Origin: Actinomycetes bacterium
Lineage (GTDB): Bacteria > Actinomycetota > Acidimicrobiia > IMCC26256 > JANYLB01
Reading direction: 5' to 3'
DNA: 64,000 nt
NCBI GenBank assembly: GCA_025363815.1
Contig: JANYLB010000037.1
Location: 1 to 64,000, forward strand
In this document: piece by piece, positions 29,414 to 38,637 of the stretch
Numbering within the stretch: position 1 is the first letter of the stretch
Layout of the letters: each line of letters begins with the position of its first letter
The notes under the pieces: model-generated
Database searches by the model: none
What the model saw: only the letters and a program-made list of their open reading frames with translations
Told to the model about the DNA's origin: nothing
Position numbers and translations under genes: made by a program

Positions 29414-30049
29414 ATGGCGATCCGCTTGGGCGACGAAGCCCCCGACTTCACCGCGGAGACCACTGAAGGCACCGTCGCCCTGCACGACTATCTCGGCGAC
29501 GGTTGGGGCCTGCTCTTCTCCCACCCGAAGGACTTCACCCCCGTCTGCACCACAGAGCTCGGCGCGTTCGCGACCCGCAAGGGTGAGTTCGACCAGCGCA
29601 ACGTGAAGCTCATCGGTGTGAGCGTGGATCCGCTCGACTCGCACAAGAAATGGGCGGGCGACATCGAGGAGACACAGGGCACCGCGCTCAACTACCCCCT
29701 CATCGCCGACCCGGAGCGGAAGGTCGCCGACCTCTACGACATGATCCACCCGAACGCGAACGACACCCTCACGGTTCGGTCGGTCTTCGTGATCGGGCCC
29801 GACAAGAAGGTGAAGCTCACGCTGACCTACCCGGCGAGCACCGGGCGCAACGTCGACGAGCTCCTCAGGGTCATCGACTCGCTCCAGCTCACTGCCGGCT
29901 ACAGCGTCGCAACGCCGGTCAACTGGAACGACGGCGACGACGTGATCATCGTTCCGGCGATCTCCGACGAAGACGCCAAGGCGAAGTTCCCCAAGGGTTG
30001 GAACACGCTGAAGCCGTATCTCCGTATCACCCCGCAACCGAACAAGTAG
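29414..30049 (+). CDS. 1-Cys peroxiredoxin (Prx6-like)
   Basis: MAIRLGDEAPDFTAETTEGTVALHDYLGDGWGLLFSHPKDFTPVCTTELG; GGAGG RBS upstream. Confidence 0.93.
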   Translation: MAIRLGDEAPDFTAETTEGTVALHDYLGDGWGLLFSHPKDFTPVCTTELGAFATRKGEFDQRNVKLIGVSVDPLDSHKKWAGDIEETQGTALNYPLIADPERKVADLYDMIHPNANDTLTVRSVFVIGPDKKVKLTLTYPASTGRNVDELLRVIDSLQLTAGYSVATPVNWNDGDDVIIVPAISDEDAKAKFPKGWNTLKPYLRITPQPNK

Positions 30050-30105
30050 TCAAACACCTGTCGCGCGGTGAGGCCCCGAAGTCGGCCGGTACCGGGAAGG
30101 CTCCG

Positions 30106-30696
30106 ATGCAAACCAGGTCCGGCCGACAGTTCGCCTGGTGGGCAGGGCTCGTGGCGCTCACCGCGCTCCTGGTGGCCGTGCAGGCGTGCAGCGGAACGTC
30201 GTCTCGGACATCCGCCACGTCCGCGCACCGCGGTGCCGACCGATCCAGGCGCATCGAGGTCACCGCCGCCGACTTCCGAAACATCAACACCATGACCAAG
30301 GTTCGAGGGTTCTTCGTCGGCAATCTGGCCGGCCACCTCGACAAGACTCTGGCGGTCGCGAACGATCCCAAGGGCGGCGCCTATCCGCCCGGGACTCTCA
30401 TCCAGCTCGTACCTCAGGAAGCGATGGTCAAGCAGCCCGCAGGCTTCGATCCGGCGACGAACGACTGGGAGTTCTTCTTCCTCGACACGACCGGGCAGGG
30501 AACGACGATTCTCAAGCGAGGCACCGTCGACGTCGTCAACCGATTCAACGGAAACTGCTCGAGCTGCCACTCCGCTGCCGACAAGCGCTTCGACATGGTG
30601 TGCGAGACGACCCACGGGTGCGCGCCGCTGCCGATCGGACACGACGTGATCGCGGCCATCCAGGCCGGAGACCCGCGCCCGATACCGACGCCCTGA
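30106..30696 (+). CDS. Lipoprotein-like cytochrome P460-type protein with CSSCH heme motif
   Basis: LVALTALLVAVQACSG lipobox; YPPGTLIQLVPQEAMVKQ ... DWEFFFLD ... FNGNCSSCHSAADKRFDMVCETTHGC. Confidence 0.7.
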   Translation: MQTRSGRQFAWWAGLVALTALLVAVQACSGTSSRTSATSAHRGADRSRRIEVTAADFRNINTMTKVRGFFVGNLAGHLDKTLAVANDPKGGAYPPGTLIQLVPQEAMVKQPAGFDPATNDWEFFFLDTTGQGTTILKRGTVDVVNRFNGNCSSCHSAADKRFDMVCETTHGCAPLPIGHDVIAAIQAGDPRPIPTP

Positions 30697-30762
30697 CAGA
30701 GATCGCCCACGCGCCACGAGCCACGCGCCACCGGGGAATGCCCGGAGACGCCGCTGCGTCTC

Positions 30763-31647
30763 CTAGACCCGGACTATGCGGCGGAGGCCGACGAGCGAGC
30801 CGGTGAGGCCGATCGCCGCGCCGAGCAGCAGCACGACGAAGCCGATGCCACCGGCGTCGCCGGCGGTGACGTACCAACCGCGGAAGAAGTCGGCGGGGTT
30901 GTGGAGCAGGCCGGCCAGGAGGACCTTGAGTAGGTAGATACCGCCGAATGCGAGGCCTGCTCCGAGGAGGCCCTGGACGAGCCCTTCGGCCATGAACGGG
31001 ATCCGCACGAACCAGTTCGACGCGCCGACGAGCTTCATGATCTCGATCTCTCGCCGGCGGGCGAACGTCGCGAGCCGGATCGTGTTCACGATCAGGAACA
31101 ACGACGACGCGAGCAGCACGAGCGAGAGGCCGATGAAGAGATACCGCACCCAGTTCGTGAACGACAGCAAGCTCTTGACCGCCTTCGACGCGGTGTTCAC
31201 CTCGTCGACGCCGGGCTGGCTGCGGAACTGATCGGCGATCGTCTCGGTCAGCTCGGCCCGTTGGGGCACGACCCTGAAGGACGCGGGCAGATCGGCGGCG
31301 CTGATGCTCGAGAAGAGGTCGGAGTTGTTCTTGAACAGCTTCTTGGCTTCCTGAAGCGCCTTCTCCTTCGAGATGAACTCGAACTTCTTCACGTTCCGAT
31401 CGCCGCTGAGTCGCGACTGCACGCCGCTGATCTGCGATTGCGTCGCGTCGACCTTCATGTAGACCTCTTCTTCGACGCCGCCCTTCCACTTGGCGGTTCC
31501 GTGGTCGACGACGCGCGACAGGAGCATGATCCCGCCGAACAGGAACAGCGAGACGGTGACGGTGAGGATTCCGGCCAGAGTCATCAGCAGGTTTCGACGA
31601 AGCGAGATGAGCGTCTCGCGGGCGAAGTAGTTGAACTTGGCCATCAC
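30763..31647 (-). CDS. ftsX: Cell division protein FtsX
   Basis: FARETLISLRRNLLMTLAGILTVTVSLFLFGGIMLL ... IRLATFARRREIEIMKLVGASNWFVRIPFMAEGLVQG. Confidence 0.95.
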   Translation of the reverse strand: MMAKFNYFARETLISLRRNLLMTLAGILTVTVSLFLFGGIMLLSRVVDHGTAKWKGGVEEEVYMKVDATQSQISGVQSRLSGDRNVKKFEFISKEKALQEAKKLFKNNSDLFSSISAADLPASFRVVPQRAELTETIADQFRSQPGVDEVNTASKAVKSLLSFTNWVRYLFIGLSLVLLASSLFLIVNTIRLATFARRREIEIMKLVGASNWFVRIPFMAEGLVQGLLGAGLAFGGIYLLKVLLAGLLHNPADFFRGWYVTAGDAGGIGFVVLLLGAAIGLTGSLVGLRRIVRV

Positions 31648-31654
31648 CGCGACA

Positions 31655-32341
31655 TCAGCTCCCGACGCCGTAAACGCCGCGAGCCTGGTCGCGAACGAGA
31701 GAGCCGTGATCGAGCTCGATCACCCGTCGGCGCATGGAGTCGACGATGCGGGAGTCGTGGGTGGCCATGCAGACCGTGGTCCCGGTGCGGTTGATCCGGT
31801 CGAGCAGGCGCATGATCCCGACGGTCGTCGCGGGGTCGAGGTTTCCGGTCGGCTCGTCGGCGAGAAGGATAAGCGGGCGGTTGACGAACGCGCGGGCCAC
31901 AGAGACCCGCTGCTGCTCGCCACCGGAGAGCTCGTGCGGAAAGTTATCGGCCTTGTTCGACAGCCCAACGAGGTCGAGAATCTGCGGAACCTGTGCGCGG
32001 GTGACATGGCGGGGACGGCCGATGACCTCGGAAGCGAACGCCACATTCTCGTACACCGTCTTGTTGGGCAGGAGCTTGAAGTCTTGGAAGACGGTGCCGA
32101 TGTTGCGACGGAGCTGCGGCACCTTCCACGTCGCGAGGCGGGAGATGTCTCGGCCCGCGACAACGATCCGGCCGGAGGTGACGCCCTCCTCACGTAAGAG
32201 GAGGCGAAGGAACGTCGACTTCCCCGAGCCCGATGGGCCGACGAGGAAGACGAACTCGCCTTTCTGTACGTCGAGTGACACATCGCGGAGTGCGGCGACG
32301 CCACCTTTGTAGATCTTGGACACCTGCTCGAAGCGGATCAT
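31655..32341 (-). CDS. ftsE: Cell division ATP-binding protein FtsE
   Basis: [52 protein letters not shown] ... [33 protein letters not shown]. Confidence 0.97.
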   Translation of the reverse strand: MIRFEQVSKIYKGGVAALRDVSLDVQKGEFVFLVGPSGSGKSTFLRLLLREEGVTSGRIVVAGRDISRLATWKVPQLRRNIGTVFQDFKLLPNKTVYENVAFASEVIGRPRHVTRAQVPQILDLVGLSNKADNFPHELSGGEQQRVSVARAFVNRPLILLADEPTGNLDPATTVGIMRLLDRINRTGTTVCMATHDSRIVDSMRRRVIELDHGSLVRDQARGVYGVGS

Positions 32342-32392
32342 GTGATCCGGAGAGGGTAACAAACGCTGAGCGTGATTTAAGGGCATCACCGC

Positions 32393-32426
32393 CTCGACCT
32401 GCAGTGACGCGCGGCTCGACCTGCAG
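32393..32426. repeat. 12-bp direct repeats (CTCGACCTGCAG), 22-bp period
   Basis: CTCGACCTGCAG at 32393-32404 and 32415-32426, between ftsE start and prfB stop. Confidence 0.7.
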
Positions 32427-33560
32427 CTATCCCTCCCCTCGCTGCCGCCTCCACTGCAGGAAGGCCTCCATGAAGTCGTCGAGATCGCCGTCGAGCACGG
32501 CCTGCACGTTGCCGGTCTCGAAGATCGGCTCTTCGCGACCTCCGACGATTCGGGTCCGCTCGTCTTTGGCCATCTGGTACGGCGCGAGCACGTACGAACG
32601 GATCTGACTTCCCCATGCGACCTCGCGCTTCTCCCCCGCGAGCCGCTCGAGCTCAGCCTTCTGCTCCTCGCGCTGACGCTGAGCGAGACGCGCCGCGAGG
32701 ATCTGCATCGCGTGTGCCTTGTTCTGGGTCTGGGAGCGCTCGTTCTGGCACGACACCACGATGCCTGTGGGCAGGTGGGTGAGTCGCACGGCCGAGTCGG
32801 TCACGTTCACGTGCTGACCTCCTGCACCAGACGAGCGGTAGGTGTCAACCCGCAGCTCGCTCGGGTCGATCTCGGGCACCTCCGCAGGATCGAGCGCGGG
32901 CACTGCCTCAAGGCTCGCGAACGCCGTCTGACGGCGATGCTGAGAATCGAACGGAGACAACCGCACCAGCCGGTGAACGCCCTTCTCCCCGGTGACGAGC
33001 CCGTACGCGTAGCGACCCTTGACCGTGAACGTTGCCGAGCTGATGCCCGCTTCCTGGCCGGTCTGGACCTCGTCGAGCTCGACGTCGAACCCCCGCCTCT
33101 CCCCCCAGCGCGTGTACATGCGGAGGAGCATCTCGGCCCAGTCCTGCGCATCCGTGCCACCGGCGCCGGAATTGATCGAGCAGATCGCGTCGCGCTCGTC
33201 ATGCTCACCGGTGAACAACGCGCGCAGCTCGAGCCGGTCGAGCTCGCGCGTCACTCTGGAGACACCCGCCTCGATCTCGGGCTCGACCGAGTCGTCGCCC
33301 TCTTCACGACCGAGCTCGAACAACGTCTCCTGATCGGAGAGTCGATCGTCCAGCCCATCGACGAGCTCGATGTCTTCGCGCACACGAGCCGCTTCGGTCG
33401 TGACCGCCCTGGCCTGGTCGGGATCGTCCCAGAGATTCGGGCCGGCCGCCTCTACATCCAGCTCGGCGAGGCGCGTCCGGGCCTCGTCGATCCGTAGATA
33501 GCCGTGCGCGTCACCGACGCGGCGGCGGAGGTCGGCAAGATCGTCGCTGAAATCACGCAC
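32427..33560 (-). CDS. prfB: Peptide chain release factor 2 (start codon uncertain; GTG 33560 proposed)
   Basis: [20 protein letters not shown] (SPF) and [36 protein letters not shown] (GGQ). Confidence 0.95.
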   Translation of the reverse strand: MRDFSDDLADLRRRVGDAHGYLRIDEARTRLAELDVEAAGPNLWDDPDQARAVTTEAARVREDIELVDGLDDRLSDQETLFELGREEGDDSVEPEIEAGVSRVTRELDRLELRALFTGEHDERDAICSINSGAGGTDAQDWAEMLLRMYTRWGERRGFDVELDEVQTGQEAGISSATFTVKGRYAYGLVTGEKGVHRLVRLSPFDSQHRRQTAFASLEAVPALDPAEVPEIDPSELRVDTYRSSGAGGQHVNVTDSAVRLTHLPTGIVVSCQNERSQTQNKAHAMQILAARLAQRQREEQKAELERLAGEKREVAWGSQIRSYVLAPYQMAKDERTRIVGGREEPIFETGNVQAVLDGDLDDFMEAFLQWRRQRGEG

Positions 33561-33561
33561 G

Positions 33562-33619
33562 ACCAGCCATCGTACCGGGCCGCGTAATTCCGGCCGGTAC
33601 GCTCGCCTCCATGGCTGGT
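33562..33619. promoter_or_regulatory. Nested inverted repeats in the prfB/MOSC divergent region
   Basis: ACCAGCCAT (33562-33570)/ATGGCTGGT (33611-33619) and GTACCGG (33572-33578)/CCGGTAC (33594-33600). Confidence 0.65.
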
Positions 33620-34477
33620 GCAAACGTGACCGAGGTGTGGCGATACCCGGCGAAGAGCATGCAGGGGGAGTCGCTGCCCGGCGCGACCATCGCAACGAAC
33701 GGCGTCGCCGGCGACCGTGGCTGGGCTGTGCGCGACGAAAAGCGCGGAGGAATACGCGGCGCCAAGAAGATCGGGGGTCTGATGAATCTGGCGGCCCGAT
33801 ACCGCAGCGAACCATTGGTCGATGCCCCGCCGCCGCCCATCGAGATCGACCTTGGCGACGGGCAAACCGTCTCGTCGGACGGACCCGATGTCAACGCCCG
33901 CCTCTCCGGCGCGCTCGACCACCCGGTGACGCTCTGGCCCCTGCTCCCGCCCGACGCGCTCGACCACTACCGACGAGGCGCGGGCGACACCGACGATCTC
34001 GATGCCGAGCTCCGCTCGATCTTCGGCCGTGAGCCCGACGAGCCGCTCCCCGATCTCAGCGTGTTCCCGGCCGAGATCTTCGAGTTCGAATCGCCACCGG
34101 GCACGTACTTCGATGCGTTCCCGATCCTGCTCATCACCCGCCAGTCACTCGCGAGCCTGGCGGCGCTAGCCCCCGACTCACGGATCGACGTGCGGCGCTT
34201 CCGACCGAACATCGTGATCGACACGGCCGACGACGGCGACACCCCGTGGCCGGAGCTCAGCTGGATGGGAAGGACCGTTCGGGTGGGTCCGGTCGAGCTC
34301 GACGTGGTCGCGCCCTGCCCGCGATGCGTGATGATCACCCGGGCCTTTGCCGATCTCCCCCAGGACCGCGGGCTGATGCGCACCGTGGTTCGCGATGCCG
34401 ATCAGGTGCTGGGCGTGTACGCGACAGTCCGGACGCCCGGAAACATCCAGACGGGCGACGCGTTCACGCTGAGCTGA
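33611..34477 (+). CDS. MOSC domain protein with MOSC N-terminal beta-barrel
   Basis: VTEVWRYPAKSMQGESLPGATIATNGVAGDRGWAVRD ... DVRRFRPNIVIDT ... CPRCVMITR. Confidence 0.9.
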   Translation: MAGANVTEVWRYPAKSMQGESLPGATIATNGVAGDRGWAVRDEKRGGIRGAKKIGGLMNLAARYRSEPLVDAPPPPIEIDLGDGQTVSSDGPDVNARLSGALDHPVTLWPLLPPDALDHYRRGAGDTDDLDAELRSIFGREPDEPLPDLSVFPAEIFEFESPPGTYFDAFPILLITRQSLASLAALAPDSRIDVRRFRPNIVIDTADDGDTPWPELSWMGRTVRVGPVELDVVAPCPRCVMITRAFADLPQDRGLMRTVVRDADQVLGVYATVRTPGNIQTGDAFTLS

Positions 34478-34511
34478 CCGCGGGGGTTGGGCCCGCGTTG
34501 AACATCAGCTC
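34471..34511. terminator. Candidate bidirectional terminator between convergent MOSC gene and secA
   Basis: Nested repeats GAGCTGA/TCAGCTC and CGCGGG/CCCGCG; no T-tract. Confidence 0.5.
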
Positions 34512-34522
34512 GGGGCGGCCGC

Positions 34523-37261
34523 TCAACGACCGTGGCAGAGCTTGAACTTCTTGGCGCTTCCACACCAGCAGGGCTCGTTGCGGCCCGGCGTCTTGTCGAC
34601 CCGCACGGGCTGGCTCACCGCTTCGGCTTCGGCTTCGGCCTCGGCCTCGGCGAGCGCAGTGTTTCCGGGGGAATCCTGGAGCCCGGTCAGCTCGTCGGGG
34701 GGCATCGAAGCCGCAGTGGAGCGCAAGCCGCTGGCGCCCTGCAGGTTCTCGTCGGGCGCGCTGTAGCTGAAGTTCTGGGCGGGACGCGTCGGCGCTTCGT
34801 CGGCGACGACTTCGAGGTGGAAGACGTAGCTCACGAAGTTGTCCTGGGTCATACCCATCATGGCTTCGAACATGTCGTAGCCCTCGCGCTGCCACTCGGC
34901 GAGCGGATCGCGCTGACCCATCGCGCGCAGGTTGATGCCCTCTCGGAGGTAGTCCATCTCGTAGAGGTGCTCACGCCAGTGCTGGTCTATGACCGAGAGC
35001 ATCACGCGCCGCTCGATCTCGCGCAGCGACTCGGCTCCGAGCGTCTGCTCCTTGGATCCGTATTGGGCGAGCGCGTCATCGATGAACAGAGAACGGAGAT
35101 CCACGCGTGAAGACAGCGCAACGACCTGTTCCTTCACCACGTTGGTGGGGAAGACCAGCGTTGCCTGCGCGATCAACTCATCGACCTGCCACTCCTCTTC
35201 GTAATCGGAGGGTGCGAACGTGTCGATCAAACGACCGACTGCGCCCTCGATCGACTTGACCGTCTCGTCGCGAAGATCACCACCGTCGAGGATCTGCTGG
35301 CGGCGCTTGTAGATCACCTTGCGCTGCTCGTTCATCACCTCGTCGTACTTGAGGACGTCTTTGCGGATCTCGAAGTTCCGGTCCTCGACCGTGCGCTGCG
35401 CGCGTTCGATCGCCTTGGTCACCATCTTCGCCTCGAGCGGCAGGTCGTCGGGGAATGCCTTGCCCATGACCCAGGTCATCGCCCCCGTAGCGAAAAGCCG
35501 CATGAGGTCGTCTTCGAGCGAGAGATAGAAGCGACTCTCACCCGGATCGCCCTGACGGCCGGAGCGCCCCCGGAGCTGGTCGTCGATCCGACGGCTCTCG
35601 TGACGCTCCGTCCCCAACACGTAGAGACCACCGATCGAGCGAACGTGATCGCCCTCGGCGGAGCAGTCGACCTTGGCCTTCGAGACCAGCTCCGCATACC
35701 GGTCGGGCGCCTCGGCCACGGTCATGCCCTCGGCGAGAAGCTCCTGTTCGGCGAGGCCCTCCGGGTTTCCGCCGAGAAGGATGTCGACACCACGACCGGC
35801 CATGTTCGTGGCCACGGTCACGCCGTACGGCCGACCAGCCTGAGTCACGACGTGCGCCTCGCGTTCGTGCTGCTTGGCGTTGAGCACCGCGTGCGGGATC
35901 CCGCGCTTGTCGAGCAGTCGAGACAGCAACTCCGATTTCTCGACAGAGATCGTGCCGACGAGAACCGGCTGACCCTTCTCGTGGCGTTGCGCGATGTCGT
36001 CGGCGGCGGCGGCGAACTTCGCCTCCTCCGACTTGTAGATGAGGTCGGGCTCGTCGGCGCGCTGGCCCGGACGGTTGGTCGGGATCGTCACGACCTCGAG
36101 GCCATAGGTGTGCGCGAACTCCCCGGCCTCGGTGTGCGCCGTTCCGGTCATCCCGGAGAGCTTCCCGTAGAGCTTGAAGTAGTTCTGGAGGGTGACCGTC
36201 GCGAGGGTCTGGTTCTCCTCCTTGATCCGGACGCTCTCCTTGGCCTCAACGGCTTGATGGAGCCCCTCGGACCAGCGTCGCCCCTCAAGGATGCGGCCGG
36301 TGAACTCATCGACGATCTTGACCTCGCCGTCCTGGACGACGTAGTCGACATCGCGCTTGAAGAGCTCCTTGCCCCTCAGCGCGGCCTGGAGCTGATGAAC
36401 GAAGTTCTGGTTCACGTGGTCATAGAGGTTCGTGACGCCGAGCGCGCTCTCGACGCGGCTGATGCCTTCTTCGGTCGGTACGACCGTGCGCTTCGCCTCA
36501 TCTACCTCGTAGTCACGCTCACGGGTGAGCCCTCGCACCACACGCGCGAACTTCACGTAGAGGTCGTGCGCGTCGTCGGCGCGTCCGGAGATGATGAGCG
36601 GCGTGCGCGCTTCGTCGATGAGGATCGAATCGACTTCGTCGACAATCGCGAAGGTATGCCCGCGTTGGACCTGCTCTTCTTTCGAGCCGGCCATGTTGTC
36701 GCGCAGGTAGTCGAACCCGAACTCGTTGTTCGTCCCGTAGGTGATATCGGCGGCGTAAGCGCGCCGCTTCTCGTCCCAGTCGTCGATGTCGGGCACCACG
36801 ATCCCGGTCTCCATCCCGAGGAACCCGTAGACGTTGCCCATCCACTCGGCGTCGCGGGTCGCGAGATAGTCGTTCACCGTGATGAGGTGCACGCCATCGC
36901 CACCAAGCGCATTGAGATAGGCGGGAAGAGTGGCCACGAGGGTCTTGCCCTCGCCGGTCTTCATCTCTGCCACCCAGCCGAGGTGCAGCGCGGCGCCGCC
37001 CATGATCTGGACGTCATAGTGGCGCTGACCAAGCACCCGCTTGGCCGCCTCGCGGACCACAGAGAAGGCCTCAGGAAGCAGGTCGTCCAGGTCCTCGCCG
37101 TTGGCGAGACGCTCGCGGAACAGAATCGTGCGACCGGCGAGCTCGCCGTCGGAGATGTGCTCGAGCTCGGGTTCGAGGCGCGAAACCTCGGGCACGATCG
37201 ACTGGAGCAGCTTGAGCTTCCTGCCTTCGCCCGCGTTGAGAATCTTCTTGAACAGGCCCAT
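34523..37261 (-). CDS. secA: Preprotein translocase ATPase SecA
   Basis: MGLFKKILNAGEGRKLKLL ... MKTGEGKTLVATLPAYLNAL ... DEVDSILIDEARTPLIISG ... C-terminal GRNEPCWCGSAKKFKLCHGR. Confidence 0.98.
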   Translation of the reverse strand: MGLFKKILNAGEGRKLKLLQSIVPEVSRLEPELEHISDGELAGRTILFRERLANGEDLDDLLPEAFSVVREAAKRVLGQRHYDVQIMGGAALHLGWVAEMKTGEGKTLVATLPAYLNALGGDGVHLITVNDYLATRDAEWMGNVYGFLGMETGIVVPDIDDWDEKRRAYAADITYGTNNEFGFDYLRDNMAGSKEEQVQRGHTFAIVDEVDSILIDEARTPLIISGRADDAHDLYVKFARVVRGLTRERDYEVDEAKRTVVPTEEGISRVESALGVTNLYDHVNQNFVHQLQAALRGKELFKRDVDYVVQDGEVKIVDEFTGRILEGRRWSEGLHQAVEAKESVRIKEENQTLATVTLQNYFKLYGKLSGMTGTAHTEAGEFAHTYGLEVVTIPTNRPGQRADEPDLIYKSEEAKFAAAADDIAQRHEKGQPVLVGTISVEKSELLSRLLDKRGIPHAVLNAKQHEREAHVVTQAGRPYGVTVATNMAGRGVDILLGGNPEGLAEQELLAEGMTVAEAPDRYAELVSKAKVDCSAEGDHVRSIGGLYVLGTERHESRRIDDQLRGRSGRQGDPGESRFYLSLEDDLMRLFATGAMTWVMGKAFPDDLPLEAKMVTKAIERAQRTVEDRNFEIRKDVLKYDEVMNEQRKVIYKRRQQILDGGDLRDETVKSIEGAVGRLIDTFAPSDYEEEWQVDELIAQATLVFPTNVVKEQVVALSSRVDLRSLFIDDALAQYGSKEQTLGAESLREIERRVMLSVIDQHWREHLYEMDYLREGINLRAMGQRDPLAEWQREGYDMFEAMMGMTQDNFVSYVFHLEVVADEAPTRPAQNFSYSAPDENLQGASGLRSTAASMPPDELTGLQDSPGNTALAEAEAEAEAEAVSQPVRVDKTPGRNEPCWCGSAKKFKLCHGR

Positions 37262-37311
37262 CGGGAACGAGTCTACCGGTGACGCTTCGCCCCCAACGCC
37301 GCGCCCGGCAG

Positions 37312-37983
37312 CTACTCCACGTCGAGCAGCTTCTCGCGCATGGCGAAGACGACTGCCTCCATACGCGAGTGCAGGTGGAGCTTTTCAAGGATGTTTCGGA
37401 CGTGGTTCTTCACCGTGTTCTCGGCGATGAAGAGCTCCCGCGCGATCTCGCGGTTCGTGAGGCCGTCGGCAACCAGCCTGAGCACCTCTAGCTCGCGTCT
37501 GGTGAGCGAGGCCGAATCCGTCTGCTGACGGATCTCGGCCCGGGCCGCCAGCCGGTTGAACTCCACGAGAAGCTTGGAGGCCATCGGCGGCGAGATCGGG
37601 CTGTGACCGACGGCGACGGCCCGAACCGCGGCGGCAACATCGTCGATCGAGATCTCCTTGAGCAGGTAGCCGGTCGCGCCCGCCCGCAAGGCGTCGAAGA
37701 GATGCTCTTCCTCGTCCGAGACGGTCAGCATGATGATCGCGGTCTCGGGCCGGGCCTCTCGAATCTTGCGAGCAGCCTCGATCCCCGACGCGCCCGGCAT
37801 GGCCACATCGATCACCACGACATCGGGCCCGAGCGCCGCGCAGATCTCGAGCGCCTCGAGGCCGTCTGCCGCCTCGCCGACAACTTCGAGATCGGGTTCA
37901 CTCGACAGCACGTTCTCGAGGCCGCGTCGGAACAGCGCGTGACCGTCGACGACAACGACTCGAATCAGGGGATCGTCAACCAC
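37312..37983 (-). CDS. NarL/LuxR-type response regulator
   Basis: Receiver IRVVVVDGHALFRRGLENVL ... VVVIDVAMPG ... YLLKEI; LuxR HTH LTRRELEVLRLVADGLTNREIARELFIAENTVKNHVRNILEKL. Confidence 0.92.
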   Translation of the reverse strand: MVDDPLIRVVVVDGHALFRRGLENVLSSEPDLEVVGEAADGLEALEICAALGPDVVVIDVAMPGASGIEAARKIREARPETAIIMLTVSDEEEHLFDALRAGATGYLLKEISIDDVAAAVRAVAVGHSPISPPMASKLLVEFNRLAARAEIRQQTDSASLTRRELEVLRLVADGLTNREIARELFIAENTVKNHVRNILEKLHLHSRMEAVVFAMREKLLDVE

Positions 37984-38013
37984 GATCCGAGACTAATGGC
38001 GGCCGGCTCGCGA

Positions 38014-38598
38014 CTATCCGCCTTCGATGAGACCGAGGTGACCATCGCGGCGACGGTAGATGACTGCGTGCCGGCCACTTTCGGCGTTGGCGAACAGGTA
38101 GAAGTTGTGGCCCAGCAGCTCGAGCTGGAGCGCAGCTTCCTCGGGAGGCATCGGCTTCATCTCGAAACGCTTCGTGCGCATGAGGATCGCTTCACCGTCG
38201 GACCACTCGCCATCGGCAGCGCCTTCGCCATCGGCAGCACCATCGACGACGAACGGAGGATGCGAACGGAGCTGGCGTCTACGCGGGTGGTTGCGGGCGA
38301 CGCGCTTGTCCTTGAGCCGCGTCAGCTGATGCTCGAGCTTGTCGATCGTGAGATCGAGTGCCGCGAGCTGTTCGATCGCAGCGGCGTGGGCCTTGACGAA
38401 GTGACCCTTCAGGTGAAGCGTGACCTCGCAGAGCTCGCTTTCCGACACCCGAGGGTTGCGGACCTCGGAGAAGTCGACCTCGACCCGTTCGAGATCGTGG
38501 GCGAACCGGGCGAGGTTGGTGATCTTGGACTCTGACGTGGCCCGCAGATGCTTGCCGATGTCAACGTTCTTCCCTCGAACGACGATGTCCATCCGCAC
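38014..38598 (-). CDS. hpf: Ribosome hibernation promoting factor, long form
   Basis: MDIVVRGKNVDIGKHLRATSESKITNLARF ... C-terminal KRFEMKPMPPEEAALQLELLGHNFYLFANAESGRHAVIYRRRDGHLGLIE. Confidence 0.93.
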   Translation of the reverse strand: MRMDIVVRGKNVDIGKHLRATSESKITNLARFAHDLERVEVDFSEVRNPRVSESELCEVTLHLKGHFVKAHAAAIEQLAALDLTIDKLEHQLTRLKDKRVARNHPRRRQLRSHPPFVVDGAADGEGAADGEWSDGEAILMRTKRFEMKPMPPEEAALQLELLGHNFYLFANAESGRHAVIYRRRDGHLGLIEGG

Positions 38599-38637
38599 CT
38601 CCGCGGCTCGACGGGTATGGGTTGTGATGAACGATGT

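Noticed and set aside
35600-37282. 560-aa plus-strand ORF
   Set aside because: Antisense to secA, which has unambiguous motifs.
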